From the NCBI GenBank assembly GCA_007026445.1, contig VDMD01000014.1, positions 1-64,000 of the forward strand: a stretch of DNA of 64,000 bases. The letters run 5' to 3'. This DNA is from Schizophyllum amplum. Taxonomy: Eukaryota; Basidiomycota; Agaricomycetes; Agaricales; Schizophyllaceae. Both the position numbers and the translations under genes were made by a program. Of the stretch, positions 1 through 12,570 are shown piece after piece; the stretch's first letter is position 1; each line of letters opens with the position of its first letter. The notes under the pieces were generated by a model that did not search any database, was not told the origin of the DNA, and saw only the letters and a list, made by a program, of their open reading frames with translations.

Positions 1-3000
1 CGTCCCCTTCGACTTCACAGCTGTGCCGACCGCACCGACCTCGTTCCCATCACCCTCCTCGTCTTCCTTCGACGGCCTCGTCCTCAATGACCTGCTCGAC
101 CTCGATGGCTTTACGCCCTCCAGCTCCTCACCGACTTCCTCGTCGCTGTCCTCGACATACTCGAGAACTTCGTCGTCGTCCACCACCCCCTGCTTGTTGA
201 CCTCATATCCGACCTCGCGCTGGTTCCACAATGGGCTCCTGGGCAGTGATCACGGCGGGCTCCCGTGCGGTGACCACAGTGGGAGCACGGGCGGCCGCGA
301 GGACGGGTCACCGGGCGGTCTCAACAACGGGCTCCCGGACAGGCCTCCGGAGGATCTGCACAGCGGGCTGTCTGGCGGTTCTACGGCCGGTCTCCGGAGG
401 ATCTCTACGACTGGTCCCCGAGTCGTCTCCACGCCGATTGCTGGGCGGTCGTGTGCGCTTCGGCTGACCACATGAGGGACTGCGTGGCTGAACCCGCCTG
501 CGACTGGCCGGCCAACTCCGCGCCGCCCGCTCCGCCTGCAGACGCGCCCGAAGGAGACGACCCGGCTTTGGCTCGGTTGGCTTGCCTTTGCCGCGCCTCC
601 CACGGCGCGTCCTCTTGATCTTCGGCCTCTCGAGCGCACCTCTCTGTCCGAGCCATCATCGTCGTCGGAGACACCCCCGTTATACAGAGAGTCGGCGAAG
701 TCCCCATTATAGCTGGACTCGCCATCGTCGAGGCAGGTGCCGCCCTGGTCCGAGCTCCCGTCCGTGCGCGAGCCTCTGTCCGTGAGGGAGCCATCGTCTG
801 AGCCTTTGTCCGTGAGCGATCCATCGTCCGTGTTCGATTCCAGGCCCTCATGCTGAGCATCGTCGACGCGAGGAGCATCATCAACGCGGGACGTATCAAT
901 AACGGGAGGGACGTCGGGAACGCGGGTGAGAATATTGTAGGGGCTTGCGGTCGGCGACACAGTGTGACCCGGTGCATAGACGTCCTGTCGCTGTGCAACT
1001 GCTTGTAGCGCGGGAGGCATGTACTTTGCATGTACGGCAGGGTTCGCAGATGTAGATGCCGACGGGAGCGTGGGCGGAAGGGCCAGTGGAAGTGTAGACG
1101 AAGGCGCGGGCTGAGGAGTCGGTAGAGGCATGGACGGTGGCGTGGATGGGGCTATGGGTGCCTTCGAAGAAGAAACGACCACCGGAGCCGCTGACGGACT
1201 ATCCACGGCAGACATCACAGCACGCGCCGACGGACGCGGCGCGCTCTGATGAGTTGTAGCGCGCACCGCACCGCTAAACATGGACCTCGTCGGAGGGCGC
1301 CTCTTGCTGTCACGGATTTCAGAATTGCCCTGTGCTTCCGTTGGGCAGGTGGTTTCGCTACGAGCTTGTCAGTGTTTACCCATAGGTCTGTATCGCATTA
1401 AACTCACCTCACGTCCGACGCGGGCGCATATTGGGGCGCCGATGAGGCGGTCGAAGGCCCAGCGGTGCCCACGGATGGGGCTTTGTTCGGTATACGGGCC
1501 CTACGCGCAGCACGCGACGCAAGTGCCGCATCCCGAAGAGACAGCTGTCGTGCCGCAATCTTGGCCTTATCGAAAGTCGCAGCCAGCCGACGAGGCGATG
1601 AGCCCGCGTAGAACGGCCAACCCTGCACAGCGTACTTCTCGTGCAGTTCGTCCGCGTCGTTAAAGAGCTTCTCCGCTTCCGATGGACCGAGCGCCTCGAT
1701 GAGCTTGTCGGCGACAACAACGTGGTACTCGGTGGGGATGTCGTTCTTGCAATCGAGTACGACCTTGAAGGCACGGTCGAGTTCATTGAACTTCGCAACG
1801 AGCCCCTCCCGAACTTCGTCAATCGTGCGTGGGCGCGGTGGAGGCGCGATGGAGGTCGACACTGTTTCCGAGGCAGATGTGAGAGGTGCAGGTGCAGGCG
1901 AGGGCGAAGGCGTGCCCTGAGTTGAAGAGGCTTGGCTGATCGTCGTCGGAACGGTCGAAGAGTACAGCTCCTTATTTATAAGATATAGCGGCTTCGCCAC
2001 CAATAGTCGGCGTATTTTGACATCCTTGCCAAAGTAGGCAGCCTTGATGCGCGGCATGTCGTCCAGGAGCTCCTGTGCCCGGGACAGCGTGAGCTTGTCG
2101 ATGAGCAGGCTGGCAATGACAGGATACACGTCGTCTGTAGTGAAGACACATTTTTGTAGTCTTTGTCCACCAGAAAGCGGACTGCGCCGTTGAGACCACC
2201 GATATACGCGACGATTTGGTGGTGGAGGCGTCCCTTGCGCTCTGAGTGTCAAGGGCAGATGAGGGCATCGGGGAGGACGATGAATCGGTGGATAACGAGG
2301 ACGAAACGGTGAGAGGAGTCACGGAGGTCGTGGTTGAAGCGACGACGGGTCCGTAGTTTCTTCAGAGGTGGTCGCCTTGGCCGCAACACCGAGCGCAGAT
2401 TGGTTAAGGGCGGCTTTGCTGGCTGTGGGTCGGGGTTCCGAGGATCCGCGGCCTTGTTCGCGGTAAGCAATGCTTCCGACCACCATTTATCCTCGTCGGC
2501 AAACACCCAGCGCACTTTGTCGAAGTAGAAGGCCTCGATGCGGGGCATGGCGTCCAGGAGTTCCTGAGCGCGCTCAGGGATGATGTCCGTGACGAGCAAC
2601 CGGCAATAACATCATGGGCTTCGTCTCCGTCAAGGATGTATGCCTCGTCCGCCATTTTGACCGTGCGCTTGAGTGCCTTGTTGAGTCGACCGATATATTG
2701 AGCGAGCTCGTGTTGAAGGGCAGCGGGATCGACAACGCCCTCAGTCGAGTTCGGCGGCTCTGCGAGACTATCAGAAGAAGAGTTGCCGAATATGGGTAGC
2801 GGCGTACCTGAGTCGAGCTTCGTCTCCGCGAGAGTAGCAGCGACCTCATGCCTAGTAGAGGTAGTATCCGCGTCTGCCAAGCACTCATCAGCTATAAGCG
2901 CATAAGTAAACACGTGTACACGCACCTTTCGAAGCCAAATCAATGTCCGGAGTGCTCTCCCCATCGCAGCGCGAGACGTGTCCTGATCCCCGGAGCACTC

Positions 3001-6000
3001 GGGGTACGTCTCGTTGGCGCGCTGCGGTGGCTCGGTGGTATCCGCAAGAATGGTGTCACGGAGGTCTTTTGCGGTGAGGGTCGCTGGCGCCACGGCCGCA
3101 AGGGCCATGGCGCTCACGCCCATGTCCGAGCCTTGGAGATCCGAGTCGTCCGCGCCGCCTGAGAATGTTGATCAGCGACGCGCAATGTAGAAGCGATCTC
3201 GGGCATACCATGCGCGTCCAACTCGTTAAGCGGTTCCCGCTCCTCCTTGAACACCTTCGGGTCCACACCAACTTCCTCGCCCTCGTCGCCAAGCGACTCT
3301 TCATCTTCGACCTCGGCTACGCCGGGATGCACCGAAGCCTCAACATCATCCGGAGACCCGTCATTCACGGCGGCGGGCGCATCGTCGATAGGGTCGTCCA
3401 TGACTTGATCGTTCTTGACAGCGGTCGCGCCATCCATCCTGGTAACTTGCGCTTCGTCGTCCTCGGAAGAGGCCGTGGCGTGATTGCCGACGTCCTCTAC
3501 CGGTGCAGCAGATTCTGGAAAGTACATCAGCCAACGCGCGCGCTCGAGAATGGCTAGAGTCGCACCTAACACAGCGCCTTCGCTGGCTTCAGATATTGGG
3601 ATATCGTCGAGAGACTCCTCGACCGTGTCGGCTTGATCGGGAGCCGAGACATCGTCAGTTGTCGATTCAGGCTCGACGCCTAGAGTGATAGTGTTCTCCT
3701 TCTCCGTGTAGTCGCTCTTGATGGTATGCGCTTCGTCGTCCTCGGCAGAGGGCATGGTGTCATCCGTTGCGCCCTCGACCGGTGCAGCAGCTTCTGAAGG
3801 ACCGCGTAAGCGAAGAAGCACACTCAAACGAGGCAGACAAACATACCCGTATCAGCGTTTTCGCTGACGCCCTGGGATGCGGTGTTGTCGAGGGCGACGT
3901 CGATCGCGTTGACCTCGGCGGCGATGGCGGACACATCCGAAGTCTTCGAGCACGGCTCGGCCTCGTCGACGTCCTCGATGTCCTCGGTGTCGGTGTCCAC
4001 AATGTTCTCGCTCTCGTTGCCGTTGCCCTCGATATCGTCCTTCTTGTCTTCGCCGTCGCTGGGGTCGCCGGGGTCGTTGTTGTTTTCATTGGTGCCGTTC
4101 TCGTTGCCGCCATCCCCGCGGTCCTCAAAGTGGTCGTCGTCGTCGTTGTTGTTGCCGTGGCTGTCGGAGTCCTTGCGTCCATCCTCGATGTCCTTGATGT
4201 CCTGCGCGTCTTCGTCCTCGGCAGAGGTGCTGGCGTGATCCATAGCGTCCTCGTCGTAGACGATAGCGTGACTCATAGCGTCCTCGGCCGGTGCAGCAGT
4301 GTCTACATCAGAAAAGGAAGTGGTACGAGGAAAGGGAAGTCGTCAGCCGCCCGAAGCAAACTAAAAATATGGCAAAGACATACCTGATACAGCGCCAACG
4401 CTGGCCTGGAAAGGGGTGGGTTCTTGAGGAGATGGAGTGTCGTTGTCGAGAGATATGATGGGAGCTATGTCGGCGAATGGGTTGGGAGCTATGTCGGCGA
4501 ATGGGCTGGGAGCGACGTGAGAGGATGGACTGGGAGCTAGGTCGGAGGATGGGCTGGGAGCGAGGTCGGGAGATGGGCCGGCAACATCAGCGAGGAATGG
4601 GCTGGTAGAATCGTCGAGGGATGGGCTGGTAGAATCGTCGAGTGATGGGCCAGCAACATCGTCGAGGGATGAGCTGGTAGCGACGTCGAGGAATAAGCTG
4701 GCAGTGGTGTCGAGGGATTGGTCACTAGAGTGAACACCCTCGTCGACAGACATGGAGTCTTCGACTGAGAACGAGCCATCAGCGGATGAGCTCGATGCGT
4801 CATCCGCGGACGTGCCCGATGCGTCGTCCGCGGACGACACCGACATCTCCAAGGACGAGTTTGAGGCGTCATCCGCGGACGATCCCGACATGTCGAAGGA
4901 CGAGTTGTCGTTGCACTCCGAGTCGCGGTCCGACTCCGCGTCGAGCGAAAGAGCATCGATGGCGGCCGCGGTCGCGAGAGCCGTCTCGGGCATGTCCTGG
5001 ACTGGCTCGTGCACGTCCTGCTCCGCTTCGGGCGCCTCCCGAACGATGACAGATGTCGTATCTGCACGTTCCGTTAGAGATGGTACGTCGCGCAGGCAGG
5101 TTCGCATACCAGGGGCGTGCTCAAGAGAGTCGGCAGGGTTATCGACCTCAGGCTCAACGTTCACGGCAGTGATATTGACGTCGAGCTTCATGCCATATGG
5201 TTTCATTGGAGATGGCGGTGGCGTGGGCGTTTGAGCTTCACGGGCGAGGGTTTGATCCTTGACTGCGAGATCGTTCTTGGCGTCGATGGAAACGTTGACG
5301 GTAATGGCAGTATCGACGGTAATGGAACTATCAGTGGTGTCGATGTCCTCTTGAGTAGTCAATGTATCTAGTAGGATGTGAGCGAAGGCAGACGGAGAAG
5401 GAGGATAGACGCACCCGTCGAGGAAAGTATAGCAATGGCGGAAAGGTCCATCTTCTCAGGCGTCGGCATCGCGTCTTCGACGTAGATAGCGCCGAGAGGT
5501 TGAACAGAAGCGTGCTGCTATAACAGACGAGTGAGCTAACGGTCAGATATAGATGGAGAGAGGGACGTACGGTGCGGACGTTGAAGACCATGAGCTTGAT
5601 CTATACGAAGATCAGGAGATGAGGGGGTCATCAAAATAGAGAACTCACCAGGAGCATGCATGCCGAGAGGGAGAGGAGGATCATAATGATCTACAGATCG
5701 TCAATGCGACGTCATGAAAGAAGAAACATCCCAACTCACATAGGGAAGCCAGTCGAAAGAGCTGGGAGCATTGACGACGTTGACGAGCACCTTAGAGAGG
5801 TCGGCGCTTATCGTGGCGTCGGCGTCCGCGGACGCAGGGAGGAGTATGAGAGGCTGGCATGTAGCTTCCCTCTCCGCGCGACGGGCAAAGATGAGATCGG
5901 CCTTCTCCAAGAGTCGATAGATGCGGTCGTCAAAGACCGAGCCGAGGGGGGCGTCAAACTCGCCCCCAGCGAGGGGCGCTTGCGCAAGCGCCTGCACGGC

Positions 6001-6039
6001 GCCGGACGCGACATCGAGCCACGACCAGGGCCAAGACAT
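1..6039 (-). CDS. Large acidic low-complexity protein with one membrane segment, 3' end off the window
   Basis: I do not recognise this protein. The first ATG is at 6039. Exon 1 (to about 5744) is followed by short exons encoding a hydrophobic stretch (IIMILLSLSACMLLIKLMV), a single membrane anchor. The next exon (about 5362-4380) is Ser/Asp-rich with 8-residue repeats of the type DLAPSPSS. Three exons then start alike (D/E-x-AAP-V/A-ED, at about 4302, 3800 and 3515): a tandem exon duplication, all phase 1. Further on come two copies of a domain of about 75 residues containing RAQELLDxMPRI (near 2540 and 2060). Each copy is interrupted by an apparent 1-nt frameshift (about 2600 and 2151-2155). 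A Pro/Ala-rich exon follows (1346-about 560). A clearly acidic frame persists to base 1 on the same strand, so the gene probably continues left. The reading path between 230 and 560 is unclear. Splice phases are consistent from 6039 to about 2600. Confidence 0.5.
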
Positions 6040-8038
6040 GGTAGAGATGAAGGACAGCAGTTGAGCGCTCAAGAGATGAGCGGGGGAGCGCTGCTGTCGT
6101 TAGATGGGTGATGTGGGTGGGGAAGAAAGAACGAGGGCAAGAAGGACCGGGCATTTAACCAGACCAGCGTCCGTGGGAGGGCCATCAAGGCGGACTAATG
6201 GGACCAGTCCCCCTGATGATCACATGGCGCACACTCGCACAGCTTGGGGGTCCTTCGCGGTCACAAACAAGAGCCACAAGCGTTTATGGGGTTCACGATT
6301 CATTCCTGAGACAGCTCTGTCGTGTATGTAGGCTTCTCAACCAGTCATGAAGAAGGATGGGTGAGCTGCTCGTCGAGGATCCTGGTGGTGAAAGCGAGAA
6401 CAAGGCGTGGGAACATCTCGACGCAAATGGCTCCGCGGGCGGTTCCGTAATGATTCCGTGGCCCACGTGCTCGTTCGATGCACGTTGAACTGCCCGTCCT
6501 CGTTGCAGGTCGCCCTGTAGCGAGCAGGGCTTTGTTCAGCCCATATTTCCTCAAGTAGCACGCCCAACCTGCGCCTACAGTCCAGAGATCCGTGACGGGA
6601 GACCCCCCCACGGCCGTTTACTTATCAGCTGTTGATCCTGATCAGCGCCTCCGAACCGAATCTATTCTATCCCTGAGAAGCGCCGCAGAGCTTCCCAAAG
6701 TGCGTATGTCCGTCGCTTAATGAGACCAGTTTACTCATTCACACACTGTCTTCAGCCTAATACCTACCTTACCCGCTACTTCCTGCACAAAATATCTCTC
6801 GAATGACACCCCACATCCTGGGCCTCCCGCGCCTTCCTCTCGCATCGTGCCAAGCCGCGTCGCTACCATCCCGTCTACGCTGCCGTTTGTAATTGTTGCT
6901 TGCCCGCTACCGGCCTCAGGTTACCGGCCGCTCGAGCCAGAACATCACATGTTGTCCTACCAAAACCGGAAACAACACTCCCCTGCGGAAAAAGGAAGGT
7001 CCTCCGCCACTCAGAACGTTCCTTGTACGTCCTGCGCGCTCCGCCATAGTGCGGCACACTTATTATCCATCAATTCTGCGCAACGGCGCTTGCCTTCCGC
7101 GTGCGGGCTTTTGTTATGTCCATAATCCATCATATCTGGGCGCGGACCCCGGAAACCCAGTTGATTGTTGTGGGCCCCTTCTCTGGCCCGTGCTTCGGTC
7201 CGGGGTCTACAGACATCGATGAAAGTTCCTCAGCTGCCCCCACCTTCCCGTGCTTTGTCATATTTTTCTTTCGCAATTTACAAACACTTTGTGAACTGCT
7301 GGAATTCATCTCCTCGTGCTCGCTCGCTGGTGGTCAGGGCAATTCTCTTCATTCATTCATGGTCTATGTAATGTTACAGATGTGTATATTTTGCGCTAAG
7401 AGATGAGGGGATGGACATGAAAAGTGCAGATATCGCATGCGACGGACATGTTCAACTTCAAAGAGGCGGGGGCGAGGGCCGCGCAGAGGGGAGCAGGAGT
7501 AGAGGAATCGGACAGTGCAGCCGGGAGTAAGGCTGGACGACCTGCTTGTCGTTGTCGTCTCCTGGATGCGCGATAGAATCGGGTAAGCCAGCTGTCCATG
7601 GAGCAGAATCTCGTTTGCGCACCAATTCTTGCTGCCTCGCCGCATCCTTCCCTGGGCAACAGCATCCGCAACCCTTCCCGCCGGAGCTCCCGAATAACCC
7701 ACCGCACCGTCGCTTCTTTCCGCCGCCTCTCCAGCTCTTCATCCCGCGCGCACCTCAGCACGCTCGCACCGCGCCTGCCGTTTTGCCGGTCCCCTCCGCG
7801 CTCATCCATTGTCTCTCGACTGAACAACGCTGGAATTCGCGCGAGAATCATTCCCGTAACGCCTTCGACGCCTGCTGCATTGATGACGGCTGCCGAGCGC
7901 GACGATGAGGGGACGCGGCGGTGGGCATGAAGGGTGGCGAGCTTGAGAGGACGTGCTGGGTGCCGGAGGGTATGTAGGGACGGCGCTGAGCTTGCAGGTG
8001 CAATGCTAGCCTTGCGGAGGCGGCTGCTGTGGCAGACG

Positions 8039-8165
8039 CGGCATACAGTGGCGGAAGCGGCGTACAGTGGCAAACGCGGCGTACAGTGGCGGAAGCGGCG
8101 TACAGTGGCGGAAGCGGCGTACAGCGGCAGACGCGGCGTACAGTGGCAGGCGCGGCGTACAGTTT
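8039..8165. repeat. 19-bp minisatellite, about 7 units
   Basis: Tandem copies of a 19-bp unit of the form cggcgtacagtggcggaag, with variation mostly in the last five bases (ggaag, aaacg, agacg, aggcg). The period is exact across the array and there is no spacer, so this is not a CRISPR. 19 is not a multiple of 3, so the array is unlikely to be coding. Confidence 0.9.
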
Positions 8166-8227
8166 CGAAAACGCTGGGGGCTTCATATCAGCGTGAGCAA
8201 GGTGCTGGGGAGAGGCGGGGCGTCTCA

Positions 8228-8312
8228 CGGGGGGACTTGAGCGACTCACGCGGGACTTGGGCGATTCATGCGGGACTTGAGCGACTCACGCCGGGACTTG
8301 AGCGCATGCGCG
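8228..8312. repeat. 20-bp minisatellite, about 4 units
   Basis: Four head-to-tail copies of a unit of the form gggacttgagcgactcacgc (20-21 bp), lying about 60 bp after the 19-bp array. One unit is diverged in its second half. No coding role is visible. Confidence 0.85.
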
Positions 8313-8869
8313 CCGGGCTGCGGTCGTATGAGACTCCAGGCGAGAGACCTCAGATCCGGTCGGCTGATTTGGACGACGAGCGGAACTTGGAGCTGGGAGG
8401 TCTTGGTGCCGTTGAATGGCCGGGTGCTGGTAGGCCGCTGTTCGGAATCGTCGGGTCGTTGGCAGTCGAGAGAGGAGCGCTGGGATCCGTGGTCGTCATG
8501 GTTGTGGGAGGAGGGATGCACGAGCGCGGGCGGGCGAAGAATGAGAAAGACGTCCACGCGCCGGCGACGATTCGGAGGGGAAGAGGCGAGAATGAGAGAA
8601 AGGCATAGACGAGGTGGAAGAAGACGCACAGCCTGGCGATCGTGCTCCCCGCCAAGCCGGGATGTCGTAAAAGAAGAAGGAAAAAAATTGGACAATGGTG
8701 CCGAGGCTCAAAAAATCGAACAATGGCTCGGCATGGGCTTGTTTGCGCGTGTTTATGTCATGTTGAGTTGTTGTTCGACGGAAATGGTGTTCTTCGACGC
8801 TCGTGCGTTGTTCGGTGCTCGTCTCCGTATTTCTTATTCTTCTTGTTGTTGCTCTCTCTCTCTCCTTGG

Positions 8870-9480
8870 ATTACGGGACAGACCTCGTTCTCGCTGATGC
8901 TGGAGTCGCAAGCGCGCCGCCCTCCTCTGGAAATCTATCGACGCACTTTGATTTTCGTCGTCCTGACGCCGATGCGGGAGCTGAGGCTCTATCTGACAAT
9001 GCGTTGATTCAGTACCCGCTCGAGGGTATGGACCTCACGGTGCGGCACGCGCCTGCGTCTTCTCGCCGAATATCCTGTCACTCGACGCTCCCTTGCTACA
9101 CTCATCGAGGTGAATGTTACCTCCTGTTTCCTGTTGGGCCCTCTGATATTCAGTGCGCCTGAACTATATGCTCGGCCAGATTACCTCTGGCTGGAGCACA
9201 CCGTGCGGTCGATGGGCGACGAGCCCATGCCTCCTGACTCCTGAGGTCGAAGAAGTCGTCTCTTATTGGAACTATGCTTCACAGGTGAGTATGAGCAGTG
9301 AATCATCTTGTTCAAGCCTCGACTTACCTGATTCATGAAAGCATTCCACGAATCTAGTCTTCGGGAATCGTACATTCCATTGTGCTGCGCGTAACGACCA
9401 GCAGAGGCGATTTCGGAGTGTGGAAGCGCGTAGCGTCAGGTCCGCAACCCACCAACGTAACCTTTGCTTGGGGTAAGTGC
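8870..9480 (+). pseudogene. Possible relic of a small spliced gene
   Basis: This is weak evidence only. Around 9100-9235 one frame reads as a plausible protein segment (LIEVNVTSC, then LYARPDYLWLEHTV) but meets a stop. A good donor at 9290 (caggtgagt) is followed by a segment at about 9365-9475 (GDFGVWKRVASG) that ends in another good donor (ggtaagt). Upstream, a hydrophobic signal-like stretch lies at about 8803-8870, but I find no in-frame ATG. I cannot join these into an intact frame and do not recognise the protein. Confidence 0.2.
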
Positions 9481-10265
9481 GCTTCCATACATCCTGGGTT
9501 GACGATTGGCTGGTATTCGCATGGGGGGGGCCTTATTGGACCGTAGCTGCGATGACTACTGCGGGGTCGGGACGAGCGGACGCCGTACAGGTCGCATACC
9601 ATTCAGTGTGTATCACCATTTGCAGTGAGGTTTTCCGACTGCGACGAGACCTCCGCTGCACGGTATCATCTTTTCTGTGAGTCTTTGAGTATCGGCGCCC
9701 GAGCCCTGACTGATCCTCGCTGACCGCTTGTAGGAGTTCAGCAAGTCCAGATGAGATGATATACATGCGTTTTCATATCACCCGTGACAGTGGGAAGAGA
9801 CGGGGAGACATAGCGCAGCATAGTGGACGCGGTACGACAATGGACAATGAGGCAGAGCCTTGTGACGCGAGGCCACGCGATTAGGATGAACGTCACGACC
9901 CAACCGCATTTGGCAGTCCTTGTCATCCGGATCCGTCACCGCAGCGATCAAGCCCCCGTGTACGCACTGTGTACGCTGCACACTGCTGCGCTGACTCGCT
10001 ATTCTGTCGAAGTCGGCGAAATCCAGACAGAGCAAGTTGGCACATGAAGAGGCGGGATCACTGGAGGGACCATCGCTGCTGGACCTTTCGCTAAGTCTCG
10101 AACGATCTGTTATCTAGCTCTCCATAGATTTCTATAAAAGTAGCAGTAATGTACACATGCAATACATATGCACCCCTTGAAGTTATTGATACACCGCTAA
10201 ATCCCATAATAATCCTGAATGGTTTATTGCTTCAAATCGTCTGTTCATCGCTCAACGACCCACGC

Positions 10266-12467
10266 TCAACGGCACTCAGCCGGAACCGTGGTGTCGTCGG
10301 TGTAGCTCCTAGCGTTGACGCCGAGACCGCGGCTAGCAAAGGCGGTCCAGACAGTGCAAACATGCTCGCCGCCGTACCTGTTCTCGTCGGCCTGGATCCA
10401 TGCATCACGCGCCGTTGGGACTGTGACCTATCATCAGCACCCAAACGACCGAGCAAAAAGCAATCAACTCACGCGTCGGGTTGCACGGCTGCAGCGCCAA
10501 AGCATCGATGAACAGGTGCATGTACACCACGTTACCCGCATCGCTCGCCGCGCTCGTCTTGAAGTCCGCCGAGAACCCGTACTCGCCCACCAGCAGCGCG
10601 TACACATTGTGCAGCATGTTCGCCCACACCTCACCGATGTCGTGCACCTCGTTGAGCGTGCGGATCGTCGAGTAGCGGAGCGGGTTCGTGCGCGCGTTCG
10701 TCGAGTACGGGTAGCTGCGGATGCCGGCCGTGCTGCCCGTCACCCAGCCGCCCATCGTGAAGTCGGAGATCGTCGCGCTCGTCTGCTCGGTCCACTCTGC
10801 CATCGCGTCGGACCAGCCCTCGCCCATGCCGCCGGCCTCGGTCGTCTGGAGGCAGCGTCCGGTGCCGCCACCCGTTACGCGGTTCGTGATACCGTGCGTG
10901 CCCTCGTGCACGGGGATATCGTTCTCGACGTCGCCGTCGCGGCGCGGCTGGGAAGAATCAGCTGTCGCGGAAAGGACAGGAGAGAAGACGACCCACGTTC
11001 GTGTACGTCCAGATGTACATGCGGCACTGTCCGGACTGGCCGTCGGGCGGCGTCGCGAAGTTGGCGTTGTTGGTGCCGCTCGAGTCTTGCACAGACATGA
11101 GCTGCGTGCAGGATCAGTATAGGCAAAGTCAGAGCCGATTAGTACACGTACGACGCGATCGTTAGCAACACCGCCCTTGCCAAAGTTGCTGGTCTGGAAG
11201 TTGTACGCCGCCTCCGTAAAGCCGTAGCTACAAGGACTGTCAGTCGAGCTCAAGTTGAAGTAGTAATCAACTCACAGGTAGCTGATGTCGTGCAGGCTGT
11301 TCATGATGTAGAACGAGTTGACCGTGGCGGCCTGGACATTGCTCCCGGACGTCGGCGCCACGCTGGTGTCATACCTGTAGTTGAAGACCTGGCCGCTCGA
11401 GCTCTGCGAAGTAGTCCCTGACGTCGACGATCCTTTGTACGCAACGACGTTGTTGCCCCTGTACTTGCATCAACGAATAGTCTAATAACCAGAGCAACTC
11501 AGTCAACTCACGAGGTGTTAGTCGTCGTGCTGGTGCTGCTCGTGCCGTGCCAGCCGTACGGCGACGCCGCCGTCAGCGCCGGGTTGCTCAACGTCTCGAT
11601 CCCGTCGGTCGGGTCCTGCTTGCTGATCGGCACGACTGTGTACGACGCGTCGGCGACGAAGTCCGTGATCGAGACGAGCTCGCCGGAGTGAGCGTCGACC
11701 ATCGCCTCGTACCACGCGTTCGTGTCCTCGTTGCGGATCTGCACGACGTGCACGAGCGCGACGGTGCCGTCGGCCTTGGCGAGGTACTCGAGGCTCGAGT
11801 AGTCGTTGAACTTGCCGTCGAGCTGCGCCTCGATGTCGGAGATGAACGAGTCGATCTCGACCGTGGGTGTCGAGGCGGCGATGTTGTCTACGGCGCGGCG
11901 TCAGAGAGGAAAGGTACGAAGCGATAGGAGAACGTACCCGTGGACACGAAGGAGTTGCCGAAGGAGACGACCTTGTCGTCCTTGAACGCGACGTTGGCGA
12001 CGGCGTTCACGAAGGGAACGTTGTCCTACACAGACATCAGCATGCCGAAGTCTTCGCGGGGAGCAAAACCTACGTGAGCCTGGCGCATGTACCCGTAGTG
12101 GGCGGACTCGCTCTCGTAGCCGGACTTGAAGTTGACCGCCGACTCGTCGAGACCGAGCTGCGACGCCACAAAGGCAGTCGACGCCGCCTCAATCCCCTCA
12201 CGCTTGACGCGTGCAGCATGCGCATCGTCCAAGCCCTTGCCGAACGTCTGTGAACGTCGTCAATTCCCGCTCGTCAAAGACGCGGCCAGCAAACAATCAC
12301 ACCTTGTACGTCGTCGGCGGGTGGTACGCCTCAATGGTCAGCGCGGGGCTGATCTCGCGCGTACGGTGCGTGCTGTACTTCACCGTCGCGTCCCAGGGTA
12401 CCGCGTTAACGGACGAGCACGCGAGCGCGAGCACGACCGCGTTGAGCATCTTGCCGAAGGAGAACAT
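10266..12467 (-). CDS. Fungalysin (M36) secreted zinc metalloprotease
   Basis: An extracellular metallo-endopeptidase made as a pre-pro-protein. Nine exons in phase (12467-12303, 12247-12074, 12025-11938, 11887-11512, 11458-11276, 11227-11152, 11101-10997, 10947-10473, 10420-10266) give 598 residues, close to the usual length of about 600. The N-terminus is a signal peptide ([19 protein letters not shown]). It is followed by an FTP-type inhibitory propeptide and then the M36 catalytic domain. The zinc site is visible as VHEGTHG (HExxH), with the downstream glutamate ligand in [13 protein letters not shown]. The C-terminus ends in a conserved-looking [10 protein letters not shown] segment and a final AECR. 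Nothing is broken. The stop lies at 10266-10268. It is a single gene with no related neighbours. Inferred role: extracellular protein degradation for nutrition. Family assignment is near certain. Confidence 0.96.
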
Positions 12468-12563
12468 GGTGGCTGAGCTGAGCGACCGTTGACTGGAGGG
12501 CAGGTGCTAGGGAGGCGATCCGGGGGGAGGCTTCCTGAAGAATGACCTTCGTCACTGAGAGAC

Positions 12564-12570
12564 TTTTATA
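12564..12570 (-). promoter_or_regulatory. TATA box of the fungalysin gene
   Basis: The sequence TATAAAA on the minus strand lies about 100 bp upstream of the fungalysin ATG (12467), a normal spacing for a fungal TATA element plus a short 5' UTR. Assigned by position and motif only. Confidence 0.5.

Larger units (their letters stand above)
6040..10265. other. Mostly intergenic region
   Basis: No gene with an ATG start, consistent splice sites and recognisable protein was found over these 4.2 kb. The region holds two minisatellites (8039-8165 and 8228-8312) and a possible decayed plus-strand gene (about 8870-9480). The remaining open frames are short, start without ATG and are compositionally unremarkable. 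Confidence 0.5.

Noticed and set aside
8803..9162. Signal-peptide-like open frame (VSVFLILLVVALSLSLD)
   Set aside because: The frame starts at GTG with no upstream in-frame ATG, and it runs out of phase with the better-looking segments downstream. Kept only as a low-confidence relic.
10315..11126. Plus-strand open frames opposite the fungalysin exons
   Set aside because: They are antisense shadows of a confidently spliced gene and are Arg/His-rich, as expected from GC-rich reverse codons.
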